Source: an uncultured Varibaculum sp.
GTDB lineage: Bacteria > Actinomycetota > Actinomycetes > Actinomycetales > Actinomycetaceae
Length of the DNA: 13,268 bases
Assembly: GCA_947255165.1 (NCBI GenBank)
Contig: CAMYFZ010000048.1
Location: 1-13,268, forward strand
Direction of reading: 5' to 3'
Made by a program: the position numbers and the translations under genes. Each line of letters begins with the position of its first letter. The first letter of the stretch is position 1. The notes under the pieces were generated by a model that saw only the letters and a list, made by a program, of their open reading frames with translations, searched no databases and was not told the origin of the DNA. Shown here piece after piece: positions 1 through 6,683 of the stretch.

Positions 1-26
1 TTGGAAAACGTCGCTACGTTTTCCAA
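1..26. repeat. Perfect inverted repeat at the left window edge
   Basis: TTGGAAAACG at 1-10 is matched exactly by CGTTTTCCAA at 17-26. The extra pair T11-A16 makes an 11-bp stem closed by a CGCT tetraloop. It lies beyond the 3' end of the minus-strand FKBP operon. A transcript from that operon would reach it after the weaker hairpin at 30-66, so it could be part of a transcription end region or belong to the next gene outside the window. The tract that would follow on the minus strand is off the edge, so terminator function cannot be judged. Confidence 0.5.
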
Positions 27-29
27 ATT

Positions 30-66
30 CTTGGGCGGGAGGAAAAATCTATCCCCCGCGCTCAAG
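30..66 (-). terminator. Candidate terminator hairpin after the FKBP operon
   Basis: Bases 30-42 can pair with 54-66, with one G-T wobble, a bulged G58 and an unpaired A40, around a loop of about 11 bases. It begins 13 bases past the TAA stop (79-81) of the minus-strand lipoprotein gene. On the minus strand the stem is followed only by AATTTGG rather than a proper T-run, so it may be a weak terminator or an mRNA 3'-end stabiliser. The perfect stem at 1-26 follows immediately. Confidence 0.4.
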
Positions 67-78
67 ATCCAAGAACGA

Positions 79-1065
79 TTACCCGAGGCGGGTACTGGTT
101 TGCTTGGCGCCGATGTCGTAGATAGCGATCCGCGCCGGATGTGCCTTCGCCCCTTGGCGCGCCCCTTCTGCGGGCTCTATCATCACCATTCGTGAACCGA
201 CCGGCACCCCTAAGAACTGCGGGGTACTCTGCACAGTTGAGGGAGTAGACACCATTTTCCCGCTGGGCCAGGAACTGGATACGTCAGACCATTCACCCTG
301 CTCATAGGTGGCAGCGGTCAAATGTACCCCGGGAAAATCATCTGGTTCCAGATTCGGTCCTTTGCCTTGGTACAGCATTATTACCTGTTTTGTTTGCGGA
401 GCAGGAAAGGCCGGATCGATGATTAGCTGCGGCTGGGTGCCAGGAGCTCCGCTAATTTTCAACCCCGGGGGCAGTTTAGAGAAAGATTTAGCTATTTTCT
501 TGCCCTGTTTCAGGGCGGAAACGTCACTCAGATCCATGGCGCTAAGCAGGTCAATCACAAATACCATAGTGGAGTCGGTAGGGATCCTTTTCGCGGCTTC
601 TCCTTGGAAACCTAGCTGCGGGGGTACGGTGACCTGTACTCGCGAACGGAGCTTCTTACCGACTAGAGCCTGTTTCCAGCCGGGAATGACTTCACTCATC
701 GCATACCCTTGCGCAGAATCACCCATTCTGAAGGTGGTCATCACGGTTTTTCCATCCCACAGGTTACCCAAGGTGTCCATGAGTACCTGGTCTTTGGCGG
801 TTACTTTACGTCCGTCGCCCTCGTGAAGTACCCGCACTTGCAAACTGGTGGGGGCTTTGCCCGCACCGGCCTCCATTTTGGGTGCTTGTCCTAACTCGCC
901 AGAAACCGCCGGGAACTTCCCTTTTACTTCTGGTGCGGAGGCATCGGATCCCCCCTGGGAACAGCCCGAAAGGACGCCCAGACACAGGGCATTCAAGAGC
1001 ACGAGCACTATCACCCGCATTTTCAATGTTTTAACTGCAGGTTGTAAAGCGTTAAAAGTATGCAT
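79..1065 (-). CDS. FKBP-like lipoprotein with degenerate active site
   Basis: The product is predicted to be anchored to the outer face of the cytoplasmic membrane. A hydrophobic signal segment ends in the lipobox LSGC, so Cys35 would be lipidated. An FKBP-type peptidyl-prolyl isomerase fold spans about residues 74-175, with the landmarks VIPGW at 126-130 and MVFVIDLL at 167-174. A second, weaker FKBP-like half follows at about 198-318. Compared with the intact paralogue just upstream, the active-site NYHG reads DTLG and the FDSSF loop reads VMTTF, so the usual Tyr and Asp are lost. Isomerase activity is therefore doubtful and a binding or chaperone role is possible. The start is uncertain: ATG at 1065 has an AGGA about 18 bases upstream, while an internal ATG at 1020 would give a shorter, equally plausible signal peptide but lacks a clear ribosome site. 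It is the last gene of the operon, 21 bases after its paralogue. Confidence 0.8.
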   Translation of the reverse strand: MHTFNALQPAVKTLKMRVIVLVLLNALCLGVLSGCSQGGSDASAPEVKGKFPAVSGELGQAPKMEAGAGKAPTSLQVRVLHEGDGRKVTAKDQVLMDTLGNLWDGKTVMTTFRMGDSAQGYAMSEVIPGWKQALVGKKLRSRVQVTVPPQLGFQGEAAKRIPTDSTMVFVIDLLSAMDLSDVSALKQGKKIAKSFSKLPPGLKISGAPGTQPQLIIDPAFPAPQTKQVIMLYQGKGPNLEPDDFPGVHLTAATYEQGEWSDVSSSWPSGKMVSTPSTVQSTPQFLGVPVGSRMVMIEPAEGARQGAKAHPARIAIYDIGAKQTSTRLG

Positions 1066-1086
1066 AACCCAGCCGGTACAGATTTC

Positions 1087-1971
1087 CTAGAGGGTGCCGA
1101 TAATATCCATCACGAATGCGACTGCTTGCCCGTTTTGCATGGAACTTAGAGCGAGCCGCGATCCCACAGTTTTACCGGCAAGTTCTTTATCTAATCCCAA
1201 CTCGGCTAGGCTCTGTTCCCCCTGCAGCGGCATCGGGGTCGCGCTATCCCAGGTGGAAGCAATCTTCCCATCCTGGTCTAGCCAGCTTTGATGCACTATC
1301 ACCACATCTTTGGCTTTTAGCGGCGCCCCCTTTCCTTGCGCCAGCACCACTACCTTGCGCTCTTTGGCCAGCTGATCTGGGGTTACCTTCAATGTCGGCT
1401 TTGCCCCTAGTTTTCCCCCAACTTCCACACCGGGCAAACTATCGCCGGTTGCTTTGGCTTCTGCTAACAGCTGTTCGCCCTGCTTCATCTGCGAAGAGGA
1501 AAAACATTTCAAAGTGTCTACCACGAAGACCAAGGTAGACCCGGCGGGAATATCGCCGGTTGCCTGATCCCCATAACCCAATTCGGGAGGAATCACTAGC
1601 AGGGTGCGCGATCCTGGCTTGGCATCTTTAAGACCCTTGCCCCAACCGGGAACTACCTGCTTCAAAGAAAACACGGCAGGCTTTCCGCGATCAAAACTGG
1701 AATCGAATTTTTTCCCATTCCACAGTTGACCGTGATAGTTAACTTTAACTACCGCACCCGTGCCGCAGGCTTCGCCCTCTCCATCTTTGAGGGTTGTAAC
1801 TTTCAGCTCTTTCGGCGGGGTTCCCTCCCCAGCACTAACCTTGGGAGCCTTACCGTAATCACCCTCGACGTTTACCCCAGTAGCATTGCTACTGCAAGCG
1901 GTGAGGGCGCCGCCAATTAACGCTCCCATAAGAGCGAGGGCGGCAAAAGAAGATGAAAGTCTACGTTTCAC
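1087..1971 (-). CDS. FKBP-type peptidyl-prolyl isomerase lipoprotein
   Basis: The product is predicted to be a surface-anchored cis-trans prolyl isomerase that helps exported proteins fold. MKRR starts a typical signal peptide ending in LTAC, giving lipidated Cys26. The FKBP domain at about residues 56-156 is canonical: VNYHG (Tyr79), KFDSSF (Phe89, Asp90), VVPGW (Trp110), PPELGYGD (Tyr133) and LVFVVDTL (Phe149) are all present. Residues 180-294 form a second, degenerate FKBP-like half that keeps VGSRL near 269-273 and FVMDIIGTL at the end but lacks the catalytic residues. The start is GTG at 1969-1971, with AGGA about 9 bases upstream. The gene lies 19 bases after the erpA-like gene, so the two are probably co-transcribed. 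The downstream paralogue has the same two-half layout and probably arose by tandem duplication. Confidence 0.9.
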   Translation of the reverse strand: MKRRLSSSFAALALMGALIGGALTACSSNATGVNVEGDYGKAPKVSAGEGTPPKELKVTTLKDGEGEACGTGAVVKVNYHGQLWNGKKFDSSFDRGKPAVFSLKQVVPGWGKGLKDAKPGSRTLLVIPPELGYGDQATGDIPAGSTLVFVVDTLKCFSSSQMKQGEQLLAEAKATGDSLPGVEVGGKLGAKPTLKVTPDQLAKERKVVVLAQGKGAPLKAKDVVIVHQSWLDQDGKIASTWDSATPMPLQGEQSLAELGLDKELAGKTVGSRLALSSMQNGQAVAFVMDIIGTL

Positions 1972-1990
1972 GGTTAAATCCTGACTGTTC

Positions 1991-2350
1991 CTAGTGGAAT
2001 GACTGACCGCAGGCGCAAGAACCTACCGCGTTCGGGTTATCAATGGTAAAGCCTTGGCGTTCAATAGTGTCAGAGAAATCAATGGAGGCGCCCTCTAAAT
2101 AGGGGTTAGACATTTTGTCGACTACTACCTCGACTCCGGGAGCGAATTCTACGACCGCATCCCCCTCGAGGAGACGTTCGTCGAAATAAAGCTGATAGAT
2201 AAGCCCCGAGCATCCGCCCGGCTGCACCGCTATCCGCAGGCGCAGGTCATCGCGACCTTCCTGGTCAAGCAGTGATTTAACCTTTTCAGCCGCCGCATCG
2301 GTCAAAGTTACTTTGTGGGTAGCTGTTTTTTCAGCTTGTTCTTCACTCAT
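1991..2350 (-). CDS. erpA: ErpA/HesB-type iron-sulfur cluster carrier
   Basis: This cytoplasmic A-type carrier delivers Fe-S clusters to apoproteins. The 119-residue length is normal. The family signature is complete: Cys47 in GGCSGL, and Cys112 and Cys114 in GSCACG near the C-terminus. ErpA, IscA and HesB proteins share these cysteines; the symbol follows common actinobacterial naming. The ATG start at 2350 is preceded by GGGAGA at a normal distance. It is the first gene of a likely three-gene unit with the two FKBP lipoproteins. The glycerate-kinase-like gene upstream is in the same direction, but 70 bases with promoter-like sequence separate them. From memory, M. tuberculosis has the same neighbours (Rv2204c ErpA-like, Rv2205c glycerate-kinase family, Rv2206 membrane protein), so this is an old actinobacterial gene cluster. 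Confidence 0.93.
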   Translation of the reverse strand: MSEEQAEKTATHKVTLTDAAAEKVKSLLDQEGRDDLRLRIAVQPGGCSGLIYQLYFDERLLEGDAVVEFAPGVEVVVDKMSNPYLEGASIDFSDTIERQGFTIDNPNAVGSCACGQSFH

Positions 2351-2360
2351 GTTTCTCCCT

Positions 2361-2374
2361 ATAACAATCGTTAT
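2361..2374. promoter_or_regulatory. Dyad at the predicted erpA transcription start
   Basis: ATAAC at 2361-2365 and GTTAT at 2370-2374 form 5-bp arms around AATC. The site lies between the candidate -10 box and the erpA ribosome site, roughly at the predicted transcription start. A repressor site is possible, for example one coupling Fe-S assembly to iron or redox state, but arms this short can occur by chance. Confidence 0.25.
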
Positions 2375-2377
2375 GTT

Positions 2378-2406
2378 TAAGTAAGCTAGTCCTTAGCCTA
2401 GTCCAA
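2378..2406 (-). promoter_or_regulatory. Candidate erpA promoter
   Basis: On the minus strand TTGGAC (2401-2406) is separated by 17 bases from TACTTA (2378-2383). The -35 is close to consensus. The -10 is poor because it lacks the final T. The position, about 28 bases upstream of the start codon, fits a promoter feeding erpA and the two FKBP genes. Confidence 0.35.
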
Positions 2407-2420
2407 GGTGGCTCTAGTGG

Positions 2421-3422
2421 CTATTGCGCCCAGGTACGCGCTAAGCGAAGTCCGGCCTGTTTCATGCCGACAATATCAGTCGGAAATTGGTAAATAGCAT
2501 CGATTCCCCGCTCTGCTATTTCTCCCCTACTCAGGTTATTTTCACTGGTAACCACCACTATCGGCAACCCTAAGCGGCTAGCAGCATCACATAAATGTGC
2601 TAGCGGAGAGCCGGGAAGGTTCCAGGGAGAAAGCTCCTGAGTATTCGCCACTAGCAAATCTGAACCTTCCAGAATCTGCGACAGTCGGGCGCGGCCTGCT
2701 AGGAAATCGGCTGCAAAGTCGAGGCGAGCCCCCAGTCTTCCCAGTAATTCTCCCACCCCCCACGCGCATCCTCCCCCGGGAAGAGTCCCGATTTGGGTAC
2801 CCGGAACAGATTTGGATCCCGATAAATCAGATACCTCTAGATAGCGGCGATGTCCGTAACCTGCGGCGCTTCTAAACACTTCTTCCCAGTTTTCTTTAGT
2901 TTTTTGGGCAATTTCAGGGCGGGTTTTTGCCACTTCGGCCAGCACCCCAGTAGCAGAAAACAACGGTTTTTCACTGCCGGTAACTACCTGCGTATGTGCG
3001 AGGGCGCGCCCCAGGTTTTCCCAGATTTGCGGGTCTAGGGTGTCCTGGCCATAGGCGCGCGTGACTCCCCGCATGAAAGAGGCCGGGAAATCCGGTAGTT
3101 CCTCCAGGTCTGCGGGAGCTAACGCGTCCGGCGGTAAATACTCACTTTGTAAGGATTGCTTCGGGTAGGACGCTGGCAGATACAGGCCTTTGCCAGCTTT
3201 AAGGAGCTCCGGTAAACGCTTACCGGCCTGGAAGGGATCGCTTGTCCCCGCGAAAAGATCCGCTAGCGGGTAGCCAGCTGCCACTTCCGAATAGGCCCAG
3301 GAATAGGGAATAACCTGCACCTGGTCTCGGCTCTGGTGCTTTAACCACCCCGATTTGAAGGCTTTTCCCATATCCTGGGCACTAGCGTCGTGAGTGCTGG
3401 CAATGGCCAGAGCTATCTGCAC
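2421..3422 (-). CDS. Divergent glycerate-kinase-family protein
   Basis: The protein resembles the GlxK/GarK glycerate kinase fold. The N-terminus aligns with the family opening strand and helix, and a glycine-rich stretch at about 211-232 (LPGGGCAWGVGELLGRLGA) matches the family GAGAAGG region. It is 333 residues against about 370-380 usually. The opening phosphate-binding motif, PDSFKGSLS in true kinases, reads ASTHDASAQD here, and the TGEGRxD motif expected after the ADLVI strand reads ANTQELS (259-265). Kinase activity on glycerate is therefore doubtful. The GTG start at 3420-3422 directly follows the TAA stop of the M20 peptidase gene, with AGGTGG about 10 bases upstream, so expression is translationally linked to that gene. 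Linkage with ErpA and DUF3043 genes is shared with M. tuberculosis Rv2205c (from memory). The function is unknown. Confidence 0.75.
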   Translation of the reverse strand: MQIALAIASTHDASAQDMGKAFKSGWLKHQSRDQVQVIPYSWAYSEVAAGYPLADLFAGTSDPFQAGKRLPELLKAGKGLYLPASYPKQSLQSEYLPPDALAPADLEELPDFPASFMRGVTRAYGQDTLDPQIWENLGRALAHTQVVTGSEKPLFSATGVLAEVAKTRPEIAQKTKENWEEVFRSAAGYGHRRYLEVSDLSGSKSVPGTQIGTLPGGGCAWGVGELLGRLGARLDFAADFLAGRARLSQILEGSDLLVANTQELSPWNLPGSPLAHLCDAASRLGLPIVVVTSENNLSRGEIAERGIDAIYQFPTDIVGMKQAGLRLARTWAQ

Positions 3423-4772
3423 TTAAATCTGTCCACCTAGACGGGCCAGGAACAGAGCCTCTGCGGTAATGGCATTTTTCAGATCACCTAAATCCTGGGA
3501 TTCGTTTTCTGAATGGGCGTTAGTAGCTGGATCTTCCACCCCGGTGATCAAGATATCGGCCTGCGGGAACACTTGTGCCAGATCAGCGGTCATAGGGATC
3601 GCTCCCCCACAGCCAATATCTACCGCATCCTTACCCCAGGCGGACGATAGTGCCCATTTCATATCTTCTTCTGCCGCCGATGATTCGGCTTGATAGGAGG
3701 GCCCACATTCGAGAACCTCGGTTTCTACTTCGGCTCCAAAGGGTGCATTTTCTTTCAAGAATGTACTCAAAGCCTGCGCGCATTGCGCGCTGTCGGTGCC
3801 CGGCGCGGTGCGCAGCGAGAGCCGTAAGCAGGTTTCCGGGACCAGGGCATTGGCGCTCTCAGCTCGAGATCGCTGATCCCAACCAATAACGCAAAGTGCC
3901 GGTTGGTTCCAAAGACGCGAGGCTACGTCGCCCTTTCCGGCTAGCTGGAAGCTGTCAACCACCCCGGCATCTGCCTTGAACAACTCTTCCGGATAATGAA
4001 CATCAGCGCTGGTAGTGCCCCCTAAACCGGGTACTGCCAAGCTACCGTCAGGGTTGAAACATTTCGCCACTAAAAGGCTGGCTACTGTAACAGCATCTAG
4101 CACCGGGCCGCCGTAGGCTCCCGAATGCAGGGCACTGTCCATTACTTTTACTTTTACATCCATACTGGCCACCCCGCGTAAAGTAGCGGTCAGTGCCGGT
4201 TCACCCACCCGCCAGTTATCAGAGTCACACACAATAATGGCGTCGGCGGCTAAATCTTCCCGATATTTTTCAATAAAGTTTCGGAATGAGGGCGAGCCGA
4301 TTTCTTCTTCCCCCTCAATAAAACAGGTCACGTTAACCGGACACTTTTCACCCAAAGCCAGGAGCGCCCCGTAGTGAACCATTACCCCCGCTCCATCATC
4401 GGAGGTGCCACGACCATAGAGGCGGCCATCCTTTTCAGTAGCAACAAAGGGATCAGTATTCCAGCGTTCGCGCGGCCCAGCTGGTTGCACATCGTGGTGG
4501 GCATAGAGCAGAACCGTTTTCGCCTGCGGGTCAACTATCTTGCGGGCAACAACCGCGGGCATTCCCTCTTCCCCAGTGGGGGTAGGGGCGGTTTTCACTG
4601 TGGTTTCCATCCCCAGGTTAGAAAATAACTGTGCCAGGTGCCCGGCAGATTTTTCCACCTCCTCACGGGAAGCCGAGGAAACCGAAGGGATTGCTACCAG
4701 TTTGGCTAGCTCGCTTTTCACATCCGCAAAAATATGGTTAGAAGCTGCTTTTAGTTCCGAAATATCACTCAT
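3423..4772 (-). CDS. M20 family metallodipeptidase
   Basis: A cytoplasmic di-zinc peptidase of the ArgE/DapE/carnosinase group, probably cleaving dipeptides. Metal and catalytic residues are all visible: HHDVQP (His92, Asp94), RGTSDDGAG (bridging Asp125), EGEEEIGS (catalytic Glu156, metal Glu157), CDSDNW (Asp183) and a late His in NAHSENE near the C-terminus. A dimerisation lid domain is inserted at about residues 200-320, with LHSGAYGG (His216) at its start. The length of 449 is normal. The ATG at 4772 has no good Shine-Dalgarno, but TAATCT lies exactly 7 bases upstream, so the mRNA may be leaderless. It is the first gene of a pair with the glycerate-kinase-like gene and is divergent from DUF3043. 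The exact substrate cannot be told from sequence. Confidence 0.92.
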   Translation of the reverse strand: MSDISELKAASNHIFADVKSELAKLVAIPSVSSASREEVEKSAGHLAQLFSNLGMETTVKTAPTPTGEEGMPAVVARKIVDPQAKTVLLYAHHDVQPAGPRERWNTDPFVATEKDGRLYGRGTSDDGAGVMVHYGALLALGEKCPVNVTCFIEGEEEIGSPSFRNFIEKYREDLAADAIIVCDSDNWRVGEPALTATLRGVASMDVKVKVMDSALHSGAYGGPVLDAVTVASLLVAKCFNPDGSLAVPGLGGTTSADVHYPEELFKADAGVVDSFQLAGKGDVASRLWNQPALCVIGWDQRSRAESANALVPETCLRLSLRTAPGTDSAQCAQALSTFLKENAPFGAEVETEVLECGPSYQAESSAAEEDMKWALSSAWGKDAVDIGCGGAIPMTADLAQVFPQADILITGVEDPATNAHSENESQDLGDLKNAITAEALFLARLGGQI

Positions 4773-4779
4773 GCTTGCC

Positions 4780-4785
4780 AGATTA
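4780..4785 (-). promoter_or_regulatory. -10 box of a possibly leaderless M20 peptidase mRNA
   Basis: On the minus strand TAATCT is followed by 7 bases (4773-4779) and then the ATG. A start site 7 bases after a TANNNT box would place +1 on the A of the ATG. No convincing -35 is seen; TTCCCT lies at an 18-base spacing. The absence of a ribosome site supports the reading. Confidence 0.5.
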
Positions 4786-4857
4786 CCCCGATACGCCCGC
4801 TAGAGGGAAAGGCCAGCTGCTGAGCGCAAACCAGAAACATCAAGGGGGGACAGATTT

Positions 4858-4877
4858 CCCCCTGCCCGCCCTCCCCC
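4858..4877 (-). promoter_or_regulatory. Four-tract G-quadruplex motif in a divergent promoter region
   Basis: The minus strand carries four G-runs of 5, 3, 3 and 5 with loops A, C and CA, which fits the standard intramolecular G-quadruplex pattern with very short loops. It lies between the divergent starts of the M20 peptidase (4772) and DUF3043 (4892). It occupies most of the space between the expected -35 and the -10 box (4880-4885) of the DUF3043 promoter. A G-run at 4844-4849 on the plus strand could instead pair with the C-run at 4858-4862 as a hairpin, so the two structures would compete. Confidence 0.6.
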
Positions 4878-4879
4878 GA

Positions 4880-4885
4880 TAACCT
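4880..4885 (+). promoter_or_regulatory. -10 box of a possibly leaderless DUF3043 mRNA
   Basis: TAACCT is followed by 6 bases and the GTG start at 4892, so transcription would begin at or next to the first base of the start codon. There is no Shine-Dalgarno in front of this GTG. The -35 region falls in the C-rich strand of the quadruplex motif and has no recognisable hexamer. Confidence 0.45.
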
Positions 4886-4891
4886 GGACGG

Positions 4892-5521
4892 GTGAAACTT
4901 TTTGGACGCAATAACGACGAGAACACTCAGACGCCAGCCGATCAAGGCGAGAGCAAGGGTCGCCCCACCCCTAAACGCAAAGAAGCGGAAGCGAAAAACC
5001 GCCGGCCCCTGATAGTAGACAAGAAAGAGGCCCGCAAACGCCGCCGCGAGCAGCGCGATAAGCTCTACAAGAAACAGCAAGCCGCCTTGGACGGCAAGGG
5101 AGACGAACGCTATCTTCCCTACAACGATAAAGGACCAGTGCGGCGTTACATTCGCGATTTTGTGGATGCCCGCTTCGCTATCGGCGAGCTATTTATGCCG
5201 ATAGTGCTGGCCTTCCTAGTTTTGTCGATTGCATTTTCCCGTAACCAACAATTGAACGGAATCCTGCTTTTCACTATGTGGGGACTACTACTGCTAGCAA
5301 TTATCGAAGCGGTGGTCACCACCATGATCATCAACCGTTCTTTATTGTCGGTTACCGGGGGCGACAAACGGGTGAAGAAAGGCAACGGACGTTACATTTT
5401 AATGCGCCTAGCTAGCCCGCGGCGCATGCGCCGCCCGCGTCCTTCCGGCCCGCGCGGACCGCGCCCTGATATTAGCGAATACGCTAGCGATATTCGCTCC
5501 TATATGCTCTCTCGTCCCTAA
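4892..5521 (+). CDS. DUF3043 family membrane protein
   Basis: A 209-residue actinobacterial membrane protein of unknown function. The N-terminal third (residues 1-65) is strongly charged, with the family-typical KGRPTPKRKEAEAKNRRPL near 22-40 and a basic, probably helical stretch (KKEARKRRREQR). A conserved-looking segment with YLPYNDKGPVRRYIRDF lies at 74-90. Two membrane segments follow at about 100-117 and 123-147, then a basic tail with several PR and RP pairs. Both ends are likely cytoplasmic. The start is GTG at 4892, without a ribosome site but with a well placed -10 box. The stop overlaps the pyrD stop on the other strand by 4 bases. The same family lies next to ErpA-like and glycerate-kinase-like genes in mycobacteria (from memory, Rv2206), which suggests a shared but unknown role. 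Confidence 0.88.
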   Translation: MKLFGRNNDENTQTPADQGESKGRPTPKRKEAEAKNRRPLIVDKKEARKRRREQRDKLYKKQQAALDGKGDERYLPYNDKGPVRRYIRDFVDARFAIGELFMPIVLAFLVLSIAFSRNQQLNGILLFTMWGLLLLAIIEAVVTTMIINRSLLSVTGGDKRVKKGNGRYILMRLASPRRMRRPRPSGPRGPRPDISEYASDIRSYMLSRP

Positions 5522-6594
5522 GAGTTTTTTTGCAACGGCAGGGCAGGAAGCTCCGCCGCAAGCTGTTTATTTAGCTTTCCCGCAAAGCCGGGACCTTGAT
5601 AGATAAGGGCGGTAAACGCCTCCAACAGGTCAGCTCCCGCGTCCAGGAACTGACGGGCAGTGGCAGCGTCTTCTATTCCTCCGCACCCGATAATCAAGTA
5701 GTAATTGCCTAGTTGCCGGCGCAGCAAGCGCACTACTTCCAGGGCCCGTTCTTTTAAGGGAGGACCCGAGAGTCCGCCCTCGCCAAACTCATGGTTGATG
5801 GTGGTGTTAGTGGCTATTACTCCCGCTAGCCCCACTTCTTTTACGATTTGTGCGAGTTCTTTTAGCTGCGCATCTTGTAGGTCGGGAGCCAGTTTTACTA
5901 ACACTGGAACTTCCCTTCCGGCACTTTGCCTCGCGGCAGAGATTACTGCCTGCCCGATTTCACGCAACTGCTCGCTGGCTTGCAGACTGCGAAGTCCCGG
6001 AGTGTTGGGAGAAGAAACATTAATCACCAGGTAATCTGCATATTTTGCGAGCAGGCGCGCACTGGCACGGTAGTCAGCGGCTGCTTGCTCCAGCTCGGTG
6101 GTCTTGTTCTTCCCCAGGTTTACCCCCAATATTAGGGAGCGTCCCGCCGGGGTGCTGCGCAGCTTCTGGAGTCGCCGCAGCATGTGAGAGGCACCCTGAT
6201 TGTTGAAACCCATCCGATTGCGGACGGCGCGCAAATCTAATATCCGCCACAGACGCGGCTTATCATTTCCGGGTTGCGGACGCGGAGTAACCGTCCCCAC
6301 CTCAACGAACGCGAATCCGAAAGCTCCGAACTGGAGCGGGGCTAGGGCATCTTTATCCATTCCGGCTGCCAGACCCAAATATCCGGGAACTGGCCTAGCC
6401 AGGGATTTCAGTCCCTGCGCTTCGCCTACCCATCCTCCTCGTAGGGTCCCCACTGAGCCGGAGAAAAATATTCTGATCAGCCCGGTTAATCCCGGAACCC
6501 GAGAGATTAGGTACAGGGCTTGCATAGTGGCGTGGTGACATTTTTCGGCATCTAGACGTGAAATCACGTGGTTAAATAAAAATCGATACAGCAC
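5518..6594 (-). CDS. pyrD: Dihydroorotate dehydrogenase (quinone), class 2
   Basis: The enzyme oxidises dihydroorotate to orotate, the fourth step of pyrimidine synthesis, and passes electrons to membrane quinone through FMN. Class 2 is shown by the N-terminal amphipathic membrane-association region (1-40) and by a serine, not cysteine, base: INVSSPNTPGLR with Ser195. Other signatures are LAAGMDKDA (75-83), VEVGTVTPRPQPGN (97-110), NRMGFNNQG (126-134), VKLAPDL (233-239), ATNTTI (261-266), GGLSGPPL (273-280) and the FMN phosphate site IIGCGGI (301-307). The length of 358 is normal. Near the C-terminus LLEAFTALIYQGPGF (323-337) replaces the usual LVQLYTGLIYxGP, a mild variation. The start is GTG at 6592-6594, supported by the typical MLYRFLF opening. 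GAGG lies too close to serve as a ribosome site, and TACACT is 7 bases upstream. It converges on DUF3043 with a 4-base stop overlap. Confidence 0.96.
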   Translation of the reverse strand: MLYRFLFNHVISRLDAEKCHHATMQALYLISRVPGLTGLIRIFFSGSVGTLRGGWVGEAQGLKSLARPVPGYLGLAAGMDKDALAPLQFGAFGFAFVEVGTVTPRPQPGNDKPRLWRILDLRAVRNRMGFNNQGASHMLRRLQKLRSTPAGRSLILGVNLGKNKTTELEQAAADYRASARLLAKYADYLVINVSSPNTPGLRSLQASEQLREIGQAVISAARQSAGREVPVLVKLAPDLQDAQLKELAQIVKEVGLAGVIATNTTINHEFGEGGLSGPPLKERALEVVRLLRRQLGNYYLIIGCGGIEDAATARQFLDAGADLLEAFTALIYQGPGFAGKLNKQLAAELPALPLQKNS

Positions 6595-6601
6595 GCCCTC
6601 A

Positions 6602-6607
6602 AGTGTA
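6602..6607 (-). promoter_or_regulatory. -10 box of a possibly leaderless pyrD mRNA
   Basis: On the minus strand TACACT is followed by 7 bases (6595-6601) and the GTG start of pyrD. Spacing and motif type match the boxes before the M20 peptidase, DUF3043 and TrmH-family genes. No clear -35 is visible. The rest of the 89-base gap to the next gene (6595-6683) shows no other feature I can support. Confidence 0.45.
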
Positions 6608-6683
6608 CTTAAAAGCTAACGCCGGGAATTAAAAGTAGTCTGGTCGCTTGCTTCGCCCGAGCTGATTTTGGGGATTTTATTAG

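Noticed and set aside
1..195. Plus-strand open frame starting with TTG at the first base
   Set aside because: It overlaps the hairpins at 1-66 and then runs antisense over the lipoprotein gene; its sequence has no domain-like features and no ribosome site is visible.
308..826. 172-codon plus-strand frame antisense to the FKBP-like lipoprotein
   Set aside because: Composition is rich in Cys, Ser and Pro as expected for a shadow frame; the opposite strand encodes a recognisable lipoprotein with FKBP motifs.
4769..5080. 103-codon minus-strand frame extending upstream over the peptidase start and antisense to DUF3043
   Set aside because: It has a hydrophobic stretch that mimics a membrane protein, but it lies opposite the highly charged, family-typical N-terminus of DUF3043 and runs across the divergent promoters.
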